A DNA stretch of 64,000 bases from a virus: the IMG/VR virus record IMGVR_UViG_3300030108_003282, positions 1 through 64,000 of that record; one strand, written 5' to 3'. The translations under genes and the position numbers were made by a program. How positions within the stretch are numbered: position 1 is the stretch's first letter; every line of letters starts with the position of its first letter. Under the pieces are notes generated by a model. The model was given only the letters and a program-made list of their open reading frames with translations, ran no database searches and was not told the origin of the DNA. Below, piece after piece: positions 42,735 to 51,485 of this stretch.

Positions 42735-43415
42735 CTATGCCTCCTTAACTAATTCCTCTTTTATTTCTTCTTGCGGTAATTCATTTTGTGCTTGAACATT
42801 ATGCTTAAGCATCAAATGATTGAGTCTTTCTGTGATAATATTTATTTCAGTGATTAGACGAATGACCTCATCCGTTGCCGTCTTTGAATCTCCTATTGCG
42901 GGTGGGGTTATAAACCATCCTGCCGAGGTAAGACTCATAACATCTTCTTTGCTTAAAGTCTTAATTGGTCCTGCTTTGAGCATTTTAGGCATACGGGGCT
43001 TAAATGATTTAAATTCAAGTCCATGCTTATCTGCAAGAATTTGCTGTTGTAGCATTTCTAATTGCATATATATGGAAGCGTGTTTAGGACAATAAGTTCC
43101 CATTAAAGGTCTTCCCTTAACTACTCCATCTAAAGGCATAGGAGGACGCATATAATCTCCTTGTTCCCAAATATGATGAAAACCACAAACAACACATCTG
43201 TCTTTGAGGTTAAATTTTTTTCCATATTTAATGCCTAAAAACTTCTTTGGTTCTGCTTTTAAAACCAATTTAAGTTCCTTTAATTGAGTCTTCGGCTTAT
43301 ACGAAATAAACTTGTATTCTTGCACAACACCACTTGCTCTTGCCTGTTGAAGTGGCGAAAGAGCAGGATTAAATTGTTGTGGTGCATTTTGTCCTATAAT
43401 GTTGTTTTGGTACAT
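42735..43415 (-). CDS. Zinc-binding virion-associated protein
   Basis: The 226-residue protein has a CVVCGFHH cluster near residue 75 and a CPKHA pair near 108, giving a C2H2-type or C-x2-C-x(n)-C-x2-H zinc site. The C-terminal part is a helix ending with Glu/Lys. The ATG at 43415 is chosen over a TTG at 43424. It lies between GTPase and tail-side genes. No family is recognised. Confidence 0.55.
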   Translation of the reverse strand: MYQNNIIGQNAPQQFNPALSPLQQARASGVVQEYKFISYKPKTQLKELKLVLKAEPKKFLGIKYGKKFNLKDRCVVCGFHHIWEQGDYMRPPMPLDGVVKGRPLMGTYCPKHASIYMQLEMLQQQILADKHGLEFKSFKPRMPKMLKAGPIKTLSKEDVMSLTSAGWFITPPAIGDSKTATDEVIRLITEINIITERLNHLMLKHNVQAQNELPQEEIKEELVKEA

Positions 43416-43420
43416 AATAA

Positions 43421-44086
43421 TCAATAGTCCTTTATCATTGTGGTAATTCCTCTATAAACCATTTCGGGGTCAGACTTTGCAGAAACAATATATTTGAAAC
43501 ACGGTATTCCTTTATCATTTAACTTTCTCATTCCATATTTAAATGGTTCAAATATTTCATGCTTATCTATAGATTGGTCTTCTAATGGATATTTCTTTCC
43601 CCAAATATCATACTTATTTGCCCAAATACCTACTGCCATTGGAAAATCTGAGTCTCTTTTCTTTTTACCGTTTGACCACTTATTTGAAATAATCGAATCA
43701 ACTAAAAACTTCCATGCTAACTGATGGTCTAAATTAACTTCACTATCTAAATGCCTGTGGTCAATCATGAAAATAATATATTTGACTCTCCTATTTTGCA
43801 TATCCTTTTCCCATTCTTTCCAGTAAATTGCTTCTCCTCCAATATCTGCACTTCTTACTGTATGGGAGTCTCCATCTATTTTGACATTTTTTCTTGTTGC
43901 TCTATGTCTTCCAACCGTTCTTTCATTTATTTGAGGAACTTCCCCTCTTGTTCTTAATTGATGGCTTAGTGTTGTTTTTCCAACCATTGTGGCCCCATAG
44001 ACTCCAAAATTAATTGCGTGAATTTTTTTGTAAAATCCTATGATTGCTTCACCTACAAGAATAGCAAATCCTGTCATTAGGGACAT
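43421..44086 (-). CDS. Small Ras/Arf-like GTPase with N-terminal hydrophobic segment
   Basis: The 221-residue protein has all G motifs: G1 GATMVGKT at 31-38, a switch I Thr near 57, G3 DIGGE at 81-85, G4 NKYD at 157-160 and G5 SAK at 202-204. Residues 1-18 are hydrophobic and could insert in a membrane. The gene overlaps the upstream membrane protein gene by 3 nt at a TAATG junction. It lies among two other membrane protein genes, so a membrane-linked GTPase switch is likely. The start at 44086 follows GGTGGGGG. Small GTPases are rare in viruses; its role is unknown. Confidence 0.85.
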   Translation of the reverse strand: MSLMTGFAILVGEAIIGFYKKIHAINFGVYGATMVGKTTLSHQLRTRGEVPQINERTVGRHRATRKNVKIDGDSHTVRSADIGGEAIYWKEWEKDMQNRRVKYIIFMIDHRHLDSEVNLDHQLAWKFLVDSIISNKWSNGKKKRDSDFPMAVGIWANKYDIWGKKYPLEDQSIDKHEIFEPFKYGMRKLNDKGIPCFKYIVSAKSDPEMVYRGITTMIKDY

Positions 44087-44304
44087 TAATGCCCCCACCC
44101 ATTGAGAAGGGTATCTAATAACCAGCCCATGATGTTAATATCAAAAACACCAAGAATATTTCCAATAAGGAAACCTGAAAGACAGGCACAAGAACCCCAA
44201 AACCACATTCTCATCTTCAAAAAGAAGATATCTGCTGAATGCGCCCTTTGTTGATTATAAGCATAATCCGAATCAGAAAAGCCCATTATGTCGCCAAAGA
44301 CCAT
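44086..44304 (-). CDS. 72-residue membrane protein
   Basis: The protein starts MVFG, has a polar N-terminal part with MGFSDSDYAYNQQRAHS, and one to two hydrophobic segments (WFWGSCACLSGFLIGNILGV and IMGWLLDTLL). It overlaps the GTPase gene. AGGCGGTGAAAG precedes the ATG. It is probably a partner of the GTPase or a virion membrane component. Confidence 0.65.
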   Translation of the reverse strand: MVFGDIMGFSDSDYAYNQQRAHSADIFFLKMRMWFWGSCACLSGFLIGNILGVFDINIMGWLLDTLLNGWGH

Positions 44305-44315
44305 TCTTTCACCGC

Positions 44316-44699
44316 CTATTGTAGTGCGGCCAAGAACTCATTACCAACGCTATTTTCTTCTTCCTGCTGAACAGGTTGATAAAAGGTAGTGTTGTATTGT
44401 TTTGCGCTTTCACGCATCTTTTGTCTTTGTTGTTCATCCCTAGCCTTTCTTTCCCAGTATGCCGCAATTTTACGGTCTAAGAGCCAAAGTTCAATTCTAT
44501 CATTGAGTGATAAATCAAAAATTGCTTTCATAACCATAATTGCACCAATTGTGCCTAAACCAAATAGAACTGAGTGTGCTAATGGGCCATAAGGAAAATT
44601 CATTCCGAATGCCGCATATGCCCAAACATTTGTTCCGCTTAATGCGCCAACAAATAAAATTGTCATAATGAGTCTTGTATCTTGACTTAATGCTGCCAT
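44316..44699 (-). CDS. 127-residue membrane protein with cytoplasmic coiled coil
   Basis: Two to three hydrophobic segments (residues about 9-30, 35-60) are followed by a long charged helix rich in Arg, Lys, Gln and Glu and a disordered end. GAGGTG precedes the ATG. It belongs to the three-gene membrane cluster with the GTPase, placed between the capsid and connector genes. Confidence 0.65.
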   Translation of the reverse strand: MAALSQDTRLIMTILFVGALSGTNVWAYAAFGMNFPYGPLAHSVLFGLGTIGAIMVMKAIFDLSLNDRIELWLLDRKIAAYWERKARDEQQRQKMRESAKQYNTTFYQPVQQEEENSVGNEFLAALQ

Positions 44700-44708
44700 T
44701 TTAACACC

Positions 44709-44993
44709 TCAAGAAAAGTGAATGAAAGTATTTGCGTTTCCACTAGTCTCTTCATAAAAGAGTCCAACAGAACAAATAACCCCATGCATGTCAAATTCGA
44801 GATTTTGGACACCAGCACCATCTATGTTAATACGGGCTAATTCTTTACCCGTATTATCTGTTCCGTCAAATACTTTTATTTGACAAGGCGCACCGCCACT
44901 ATCGTTATTAACATGAATAGAAATTAATTTGCATTGTCCAACAAAAACCTTTCCACTAGCCGTTAAAAGACCACTACTTCTGCAACTCGGCAT
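44709..44993 (-). CDS. Beta-rich 94-residue protein, possible head decoration protein
   Basis: The protein consists of predicted strands (KVFVGQCKLISIHVNN, QIKVFDGTDNTGKELARI, ICSVGLFYEET) in a jelly-roll-like order and resembles small capsid-decorating or tail-spike-base proteins in pattern only. It follows the head genes, separated by a hairpin region. GGAAGTGA precedes the ATG. Confidence 0.5.
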   Translation of the reverse strand: MPSCRSSGLLTASGKVFVGQCKLISIHVNNDSGGAPCQIKVFDGTDNTGKELARINIDGAGVQNLEFDMHGVICSVGLFYEETSGNANTFIHFS

Positions 44994-45037
44994 GATTCAT
45001 CACTTCCGTTCAAACTGTCTATGAGGCATCACCCTCT

Positions 45038-45057
45038 TAATCCTATCGCTAGGATTA
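45038..45057 (-). other. Stem-loop in the head gene region
   Basis: TAATCCTA (45038-45045) and TAGGATTA (45050-45057) form a perfect 8-bp stem with a TCGC loop, overlapping the stop codon of the 45055 gene. A second weaker stem (GAGG/CCTC) follows on the - strand, and a 9-codon frame behind GAGGGTG (45029-45000) precedes the next gene. It may limit read-through from capsid to downstream genes or protect the capsid message. Confidence 0.5.
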
Positions 45058-45375
45058 TTCAGCCAAAGAGGACTTTTTGCTCTTAGCAGGTGCTTTCTTC
45101 ACCTTTGGTTTAGCGGGGAGAAGATATGCACACAATTTATCATGTGTGTCAAAATCTTTTCCTAACGCCTTGCCTAAGCGAACCAGTCTTTCGGGCTTTA
45201 GTTGCTTCAAAACCTTTCTTTCACTTTCGAGAAAAGTGATTTCTAAAGCACTATCGCCTAAATAGATTAAAGCCTTTTCAGTAGGCAAATCTAAAGAGAC
45301 TGTTCTATCAAGCACTTGTCCATCAACAAATAGTGTTTTTGACCTTGCCCCTTTGGTCAGTTTAATTGTTGCCAA
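45055..45375 (-). CDS. 106-residue head-associated protein with Lys-rich tail
   Basis: The protein starts at a TTG behind GAGGTGGTTTAA. Its N-terminal beta part is followed by helices; residues 85-106 are Lys/Ala/Pro-rich and end KSKKSSLAE. It lies two genes after the major capsid gene, where capsid-stabilising or connector proteins often sit. No family is recognised. Confidence 0.55.
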   Translation of the reverse strand: MATIKLTKGARSKTLFVDGQVLDRTVSLDLPTEKALIYLGDSALEITFLESERKVLKQLKPERLVRLGKALGKDFDTHDKLCAYLLPAKPKVKKAPAKSKKSSLAE

Positions 45376-45385
45376 TTAAACCACC

Positions 45386-45721
45386 TCAAAGCAAACCAAA
45401 GACTCTTACACGAACAATTCCTTCATCAGCAGTTCCGCTTTGTTGTGCAGAACCAGTCGAAAGAATGATTTTGACGCTAGAAACAGATTCATAAGCCCCC
45501 GTTGTTGAAACAACGGCTCTTGCTGAATGACCAATTTCTTCTACGCCAGTTACCATCAATTGCGTGATTTGACTTAAACCGACTTCGGCAGCCGTTAAAG
45601 TAATACCTCCAGAAACATAATTGGTGATGTTAATGATTGCATCAACCATATATTCATCGCCATTTGCTCTTGGCTTGGTAAAACCTTTATGGTCTGCCAA
45701 TAACGTAACTGTATGTGCCAA
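45386..45721 (-). CDS. Capsid-associated 111-residue protein (TTG start)
   Basis: A TTG at 45721, placed just after GAGGTGATTAAA, is the likely start; an in-frame longer version would overlap the capsid gene heavily. The protein is Thr/Val/Gly-rich and predicted beta, with little charge. Placed directly after the major capsid gene, it may decorate the head. No exact family is recognised. Confidence 0.6.
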   Translation of the reverse strand: MAHTVTLLADHKGFTKPRANGDEYMVDAIINITNYVSGGITLTAAEVGLSQITQLMVTGVEEIGHSARAVVSTTGAYESVSSVKIILSTGSAQQSGTADEGIVRVRVFGLL

Positions 45722-45731
45722 TTTAATCACC

Positions 45732-47084
45732 TCAAAGAAGGTTGGTAATCTTTCCTTGACCCTTGAAGTAAGAACAACCAGTTTCACCCATTGTGCGATA
45801 AAGAGCCTTGTTTCCGAGGTTTCCAACACCGAATGGGTTTCCGTTGCTGATACCATCCTCGAAATACTGAGTAGGCTTCATCACAGACAGCCACAAATGG
45901 TCAGTATCAAGGAAAAGCATATCGCTAATCAAACTTGAGTTATTACCAGTAGTAGGCATAGCGGCAACAGGAATCAAAGGAATGTCGTAGTAAGTAGAAA
46001 CACGGAATCCGACTTCTTGACCCTTAACACCACGAACACCGTTCACGGTTGGGACAATTTCTTTTCGGTCCATGAATCGCTCTTGAGCCTGTAATAAGTC
46101 AGAAAGCGTTTGAAGGGTGTCATATCCAGTAAGGATAACCTTTGGTGAACCGCCAGCAACACGGAGTCTTCGGAGCATATCGTTAATAACCGTTAAGGTT
46201 AATTGTCGTGCTTCTGCCGAAAGGTAGCCATCACCAAAAGAAACTTCTGCATCCAAAAACTCGTTTCCTGAATCACTTCTTTGCTTTCCGTAAAGGTGGT
46301 CAATTTGTTGGTCAGTAGCAGAATCAACAAGGTTTCCACCAGAATTGTCAGCCAATTCGGTAATTTCAGCCGAGTTAGAAACAATCTTCATAAGAGAAGT
46401 GTAGCCTCTATCAATAGCGTTTGCCGTGTTATAAGCCGTAGTTGGAGAATAGTTCTCCAATGGCATAACAAGCATAGTGTTTTGAACTTCAGCGTGATGC
46501 TTACCCATGTCTTCTCTCAATTGCGCTCTAATATCACCGATACCGTCGTCAATCTGAGCCATTTCCATTGAAAGTTCGCTGAAAGCAAATTGATGAGCAA
46601 TAATTTTTGGGCTCGTAAAGAGAACATCGTATTCAGGAGCAATTGATTGAAGACCGTCCGAATCTGAATCTAACGATGCATTTTCTGGAACGCCACCAAT
46701 TCGGTCTGCTCTCAAAGAATCAGCACCATAAAGTGCAGTATTAAGAGTGGTGTTGGAAGCGGCAGAAATGTCCAAAAAGTTTCCAGAACCGCCAGCAGGA
46801 CGCTTCTTGAGGATTCTCCAACCACTTGAAGAATATGGTCGCTTTGAAATAACAGACAATGCGTTGCATTCTCGGTTTAACATAGACCAGACCTTTTGGC
46901 CGTAAATCTTGTTGTAAAGGTTTGCGTTAATTCCCGATGGGTCGCTAAATGAACCATCGTGAGCAACATGAATGCCGCTTACGGTTCCTTGAGCCTTAAG
47001 CAATTGATTGCTAATGTGGCCCGTTGCGCTTGTTCCATAGGTTTGTGCTTCTAAATCTGCAATAGTGTTAATATATCCTGTCAT
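45732..47084 (-). CDS. Major capsid protein (HK97 fold, probable)
   Basis: The 450-residue protein directly follows the protease-scaffold gene and precedes small head genes. The middle contains the helix QLREDMGKHHAEVQNTMLV and the pattern LTVINDMLRRLRVAGGSPKVILTGYDTLQ with a later strand region, typical of HK97-type capsid proteins in archaeal caudoviruses. Strong GAGGTGATTTAGC start site and regular codon use suggest high expression. The 47096 protease probably removes an N-terminal part. Confidence 0.85.
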   Translation of the reverse strand: MTGYINTIADLEAQTYGTSATGHISNQLLKAQGTVSGIHVAHDGSFSDPSGINANLYNKIYGQKVWSMLNRECNALSVISKRPYSSSGWRILKKRPAGGSGNFLDISAASNTTLNTALYGADSLRADRIGGVPENASLDSDSDGLQSIAPEYDVLFTSPKIIAHQFAFSELSMEMAQIDDGIGDIRAQLREDMGKHHAEVQNTMLVMPLENYSPTTAYNTANAIDRGYTSLMKIVSNSAEITELADNSGGNLVDSATDQQIDHLYGKQRSDSGNEFLDAEVSFGDGYLSAEARQLTLTVINDMLRRLRVAGGSPKVILTGYDTLQTLSDLLQAQERFMDRKEIVPTVNGVRGVKGQEVGFRVSTYYDIPLIPVAAMPTTGNNSSLISDMLFLDTDHLWLSVMKPTQYFEDGISNGNPFGVGNLGNKALYRTMGETGCSYFKGQGKITNLL

Positions 47085-47095
47085 GCTAAATCACC

Positions 47096-48355
47096 TCAAA
47101 GGTTTCCTCCAACCATTTTATGAATGTCAGCCCAATCCATTTCGGCTAATTCATCCATAGTAGGGAGTTTGATAGAAGACTCTTCTTGAGCCTTTAGGAT
47201 GTTTTCCTTCTCAGCAGTCAAAGACTTGCGAAGTGCGGCAAATTCATCCTTAAGAGAAGCAATTTCGCTTTGAGCATCATATTGAGACTTTGCGAGAATG
47301 TTTTCTCTTTGAGAAGTTTCAGCCTTGAAGCGAGCCTCAAACTGCTTTTGGAGGTTGTCGTAAGCCAACTTCTCTAATTGTTCTTGACGGAAAGCCTCGT
47401 AAGCCTTCTCAATGTTTCCAACAGATAAGTCAAGGGTTTCTAATTCTTCGTTGTTAAATGCCTTAACAACTGGTAAATCAGAAGCCTTTGGTCGGCCTCC
47501 TTCAATAATGATTCTGTCAGCAGGTTCGCCAATTTCAACACCTGCTCCATCAAGAGTAGGAACATAGGCTTTGGCTTCATCATCCATGTATTCGCCCATA
47601 CCCTTCTCTTCATCATCCATCATTTCTTTGTCGTCCTTCATCTTTTCAGACATCATTTTGTCCTTTTCAGACATCATTTTGTCCTTTTCATCCATCAACT
47701 TTTCAGACATCATTTTTTCGTCCTTCATGTCCATGTTTTCTTCTTCTTCCTTTCTTAGCGTATTGACTTCTTCCATAAGAGCGTCAAGTTCTGCCAATGC
47801 TTTTTCAATTCTGGTCATTTTTTTCACCTTTTTTGTTTTTTCTTGCTTTAAAATGTCAAATTTTGCTTCTGGATTAATTCCTTTTTCACAAATAGTGACT
47901 TCATGTAATTCTAACTTTGAAATTTCGTTGTATTCCCCTAATTCATCATGGGTTTTCTTAACTTTCTCTAAAGCCTGTCCTCCAATACTGAAACTTCTTA
48001 ATGAACCTTTTCTAATGCCACGATTAATTTCTTTGGCCTTTTCAATATCATCTCTTAATTTGATTACAACAAAGAATCCTACATCATCAACTTCTGTTTT
48101 GAATAGTCTCCCTGATTTATCTCGGTATGATTCAACAACTTCTCCGACTTGAACATTTGAATGATTTGTCATTACATTTCTAAACTTGGGGTTCTCCATG
48201 TATTTCTTTACCGCTTCTTGAAGGGCTTTAAGTGTGATTAAATCATTTTGCTTATCAACGATTTCAATGCTTGCATATCCTCCAATCATTAAATCGTCTT
48301 GGCTTTTGAGAATCCTGAAATCAGAAGTGTTGTTTCGCATCACCACAGAAGACAT
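47096..48355 (-). CDS. Prohead protease fused to scaffold domain
   Basis: The first 175 residues carry the HK97-type serine protease pattern: His in MTNHSNVQVGE, Ser in LRSFSIGG and the acidic residue in HEVTICEKGINPEA. Residues about 180-419 form a long coiled coil, including a Met/Lys/Glu/Asp repeat region (about 205-250), that would be the scaffold. The C-terminus is DWADIHKMVGGNL, near-identical to the end of the 81-residue protein at 51486. ATG 48355 is preferred over TTG 48364. The product guides capsid assembly and then cleaves itself. Confidence 0.9.
   Translation of the reverse strand: MSSVVMRNNTSDFRILKSQDDLMIGGYASIEIVDKQNDLITLKALQEAVKKYMENPKFRNVMTNHSNVQVGEVVESYRDKSGRLFKTEVDDVGFFVVIKLRDDIEKAKEINRGIRKGSLRSFSIGGQALEKVKKTHDELGEYNEISKLELHEVTICEKGINPEAKFDILKQEKTKKVKKMTRIEKALAELDALMEEVNTLRKEEEENMDMKDEKMMSEKLMDEKDKMMSEKDKMMSEKMKDDKEMMDDEEKGMGEYMDDEAKAYVPTLDGAGVEIGEPADRIIIEGGRPKASDLPVVKAFNNEELETLDLSVGNIEKAYEAFRQEQLEKLAYDNLQKQFEARFKAETSQRENILAKSQYDAQSEIASLKDEFAALRKSLTAEKENILKAQEESSIKLPTMDELAEMDWADIHKMVGGNL
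47647..47688 (-). repeat. Two perfect 21-nt tandem repeats in the scaffold region
   Basis: The unit cagacatcattttgtccttt(t) occurs at 47647-47667 and 47668-47688 without change, with degenerate copies from about 47,620 to 47,735. In protein it gives MMSEKDK heptads in the coiled coil. The repeats could expand or contract by slippage and change scaffold length. Confidence 0.8.
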
Positions 48356-48400
48356 TCTTCTCAACCCCTACTAACCATTATCCAGTATATAAAGAACAAC

Positions 48401-50947
48401 CTATTCTTCGGTAGGAAGGGGTAATTTGTTATACCTATCTTCATAAATATTCCACTTTCCTTCATCCCCTTCCTTATCAGCAGGAGTTTGTTTATATCCA
48501 GTCCATGCAAGCCACATTCTTTGTCCATCTACGTCTAAGACTCTATAATGCATTTTAGTTTCAAACTTGTTGCCTTCTAAGAAATATTCATGATAGCCGT
48601 CCCTTTGAATGCCTAATCTTATCTTTCCAGAATCAATAACTTTTCCCTTAGTTACTGTTTTTGCTACTTCTGCTGGATATTTCCCAGCCGCACCGAATAA
48701 ATCAAAAAGTTCTTCCTCATTCTCGACATTAATTGTCCAAAACATATTTTCAGTTTTAAGTTTGATTGCTAATGTTATATTATCATCTTCTCTCGAATAA
48801 AGTTTGAATTCACCCTCTCTTAACTCAGGCGGTGTTTTATATTCACCTTCGACGGCTTTAATATCTTCTTTTTTAATTTCTTCTTCCTGCATGATTTTAT
48901 CATCATCAGCAACTATTTTATTGTCTTTTTCGCTAATACCGTCTCTAAGAATAGACCATTGTTTAAGTTTTTTCTCATCAGAATCAAGAACCTCTTCATA
49001 TAAACTGGGCTGTTTTTCTTTTAAGAAATTATGTAATTGTTTTGGTGTCTTAGGACCATTCATTTTTAAATGCTGAAAAATAGCAACAGTTAAATCGCTT
49101 TGTTTTGATTTCATAATATCAATTACCTGTTGCTTCCACATATCTAAATCCATTGTAGCATTTCTAGACATTAGATTATCTTCTTCATAGCCATAGATTG
49201 TAAATCCATCTATATCATATTTGATAATAATATTTGCTTCTCCATGAATATGGTCAGTAATTTTTATTCCTTTTGTGAATGCTTCAACATCATAATTAAG
49301 AGATTTCTTAGTGTCTTGAGAAAGTAATTCTAATGTGACTAGTTTATCGGGATGTTCTACTTCGGGAATCTCAATAGGTTTTGCTGAAAACAAACTAAAC
49401 CCGTCTCCCTTCTTTTTGACTTCATCTACCTTTACTCGAATAATATCCCCAACATCTACAGAAATTTTTGTATTGAGTGCTTTACCTACATTCAAATAAT
49501 GTCTTTTCTTTATTTCAACTGCTCCAGTCATTTCTTCATCAACTGGCCCAACACCCACAGTATAAGAAAATAGATTACTTTTTGTTTTCTTCTTATCTAA
49601 AACAATAACATCTAAGTCAACAAACTTCTTCAATTTAATCCATTTTGGATTTTTCTTAGTGCCAATATAATAAGTTGAAGTAGCGTCTTTAATAACTACT
49701 CCTTCAGATGTAGGAATTTGCATCATTTCTTCTGCATACTTCTCAATATCTTTTAAATTATCTGCTTGGCGAGTATCTTTCTTTGATGGATATGCTATCG
49801 CTTCGCTAGATTTAGAGGAATAGTTATTGAATAAAATTGTCATTCGGTTCTCTAATTCTTCGTCTGCCAATGTCTGAGATTCGTGGCGAATAATATCAAA
49901 AACATGGCATCGAAGTTTAGCGTCTTTATATTTCCCTTTGAAGACATGAGCGACGGTATCGGCTCTATGAAGAGGCTCATCATTATTAAAAAGAACCAAT
50001 TCTCCATCTAAAATACAATCACCATACTCTTTTTTCTTTAATTCCTTTACTTGTTCTTTACATTGTTCAGAAATGTCTTTACCATTAAATGAATATATTT
50101 TAACATTGTCATCAATTTTATGCAACTGGACTCTCATCCCGTCGTATTTTTCTTGAACATACCAGTTGCCACTAAACCCTTTTAATTCATTAATATCATC
50201 TACTTCAAAAATTCTATACATGGGTTTATTAGGAATAATAAACTGCGATATGGACTTTTTCTCATCACTCGGAATAGACTTCTCTAATCCGTCTATATCT
50301 TTCAGTTCTTCCCAATCTTCCTCTTCATTTTTAGAAAAGAAGATTAGTTCTAACATATCCATAGCAGCCTTTACTTTCGATTCGACCTTTTTTGAGTCTT
50401 TTCCGTCTCCGTAATGTTCTATAATATAGAGGGCTATGTCGTCCGATTCTAGGTCAAGACCCATAAGACCCTCCGTAATTGTGTCGGGACGCATCCCTTT
50501 AACACTATAAATGTCAGCAGATAGGGCTTTATTATCGTCCCTTAATGCATAATGCACAAATTTAACCATAGTTTCTGGATTATCTAACAATTCTTCAAGA
50601 ACACCGTCCTTGAACATCGTTGCGAAAGGGTCAGCAACGATAGATGAGGAATAGCGAAGAAGTTTTACTTTATCAAACAGTTCTTTTGCTTGTCTTGAAG
50701 AAGGGTCTTTTGCGTCTTTGTCTTCTAAATCCTTTTCATCAATAAAGTTTCTCATCTCTTTTCCTGCGGCATCACTCTCATTATAAGAGTCTATAATCAT
50801 ATCAACCGCTTTACGCCAACGACCCGAATATTCTGTAGGGTCTTGTCTTGCAGATAAATAGGCAACTCTTGTCTTTTCAAATAGACGAAGAATTTCTTGG
50901 GAAGGCTGTTTATCCTTCTCAATAGAACCCAACTTCATACAAATCAT
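48401..50947 (-). CDS. Large ATP-dependent DNA ligase encoded among head genes
   Basis: The 848-residue protein has ligase motifs: I EKYDGMR with Lys267, III LDGELVLF, IIIa HVFDIIRH, IV EGVVIKDA and V KWIKLKKF, followed by an OB-fold. It has a 240-residue N-terminal helical region and about 300 extra C-terminal residues. These include helical linkers and a beta domain with KMHYRVLDVDGQRMWLAWTG. It is unrelated in detail to the ligase at 5702. Its site between portal-side genes and the protease suggests a virion-linked ligase, perhaps packaged and sealing the genome on entry (inference). Confidence 0.88.
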   Translation of the reverse strand: MICMKLGSIEKDKQPSQEILRLFEKTRVAYLSARQDPTEYSGRWRKAVDMIIDSYNESDAAGKEMRNFIDEKDLEDKDAKDPSSRQAKELFDKVKLLRYSSSIVADPFATMFKDGVLEELLDNPETMVKFVHYALRDDNKALSADIYSVKGMRPDTITEGLMGLDLESDDIALYIIEHYGDGKDSKKVESKVKAAMDMLELIFFSKNEEEDWEELKDIDGLEKSIPSDEKKSISQFIIPNKPMYRIFEVDDINELKGFSGNWYVQEKYDGMRVQLHKIDDNVKIYSFNGKDISEQCKEQVKELKKKEYGDCILDGELVLFNNDEPLHRADTVAHVFKGKYKDAKLRCHVFDIIRHESQTLADEELENRMTILFNNYSSKSSEAIAYPSKKDTRQADNLKDIEKYAEEMMQIPTSEGVVIKDATSTYYIGTKKNPKWIKLKKFVDLDVIVLDKKKTKSNLFSYTVGVGPVDEEMTGAVEIKKRHYLNVGKALNTKISVDVGDIIRVKVDEVKKKGDGFSLFSAKPIEIPEVEHPDKLVTLELLSQDTKKSLNYDVEAFTKGIKITDHIHGEANIIIKYDIDGFTIYGYEEDNLMSRNATMDLDMWKQQVIDIMKSKQSDLTVAIFQHLKMNGPKTPKQLHNFLKEKQPSLYEEVLDSDEKKLKQWSILRDGISEKDNKIVADDDKIMQEEEIKKEDIKAVEGEYKTPPELREGEFKLYSREDDNITLAIKLKTENMFWTINVENEEELFDLFGAAGKYPAEVAKTVTKGKVIDSGKIRLGIQRDGYHEYFLEGNKFETKMHYRVLDVDGQRMWLAWTGYKQTPADKEGDEGKWNIYEDRYNKLPLPTEE

Positions 50948-51480
50948 CTATTTCTTTCGTACTCAGGGTCTAATGTTTCTCCTGAGTATTCGGAATCATA
51001 AAACATAGTTTGTTCAGGAATAGAAGCCAATTCTTTTTCAAGAGCCATTAATTTACGATTGATATTAATGATTTCATTCATCATTTCATTTCGTTCTTCA
51101 GGCTTAGCCATTTTAATCTGTTTAGATAAACCAGTAAGCATAGAAGCAAGACCATCAATTTGACTAATCAACTTAACTCTTTGTTCATGATTCAGAAGAG
51201 GGTTTTCATCCATATCTTCAGGTAGAATAGCCTTAAGCAAACTAACCATCTTTGTTATTTCTCCCGCATAAGCATGAAGAGTATCGGGGCCATCGTTTGA
51301 TTGTGCATTGTAGTTATAATTTTCAGCCTTTGGTCTTTTCAATTTCACCGCTTCTGATTCATCATCCATTGGGTTTCTATTATTATCCATTAAGGACTGA
51401 TAAAGAATTTCTTTGGCTTCTCTCGCTTTTTGAATAATAATACTAATCTGTCTTTCTTCTTTCGTTACTCTTTCAGGCAT
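50944..51480 (-). CDS. Coiled-coil 178-residue protein
   Basis: No family is recognised. The protein is helical and strongly charged, with a long heptad region (residues about 85-160) and no membrane segment. It overlaps the ligase gene by 4 nt. A GAGTGATTTAA site precedes the ATG. It may be an auxiliary scaffold or inner-head protein, by position. Confidence 0.55.
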   Translation of the reverse strand: MPERVTKEERQISIIIQKAREAKEILYQSLMDNNRNPMDDESEAVKLKRPKAENYNYNAQSNDGPDTLHAYAGEITKMVSLLKAILPEDMDENPLLNHEQRVKLISQIDGLASMLTGLSKQIKMAKPEERNEMMNEIININRKLMALEKELASIPEQTMFYDSEYSGETLDPEYERNR

Positions 51481-51485
51481 TTAAA

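Noticed and set aside
47647-47688. Tandem repeats as a regulatory iteron array
   Set aside because: They are in frame within the scaffold coiled coil and explained by MMSEKDK heptads.
47571-48152. 193-codon open frame on the + strand, Ser/Phe-rich
   Set aside because: It is the reverse shadow of the coiled-coil scaffold gene; composition is that of antisense to Glu/Lys codons and no ribosome binding site precedes it.
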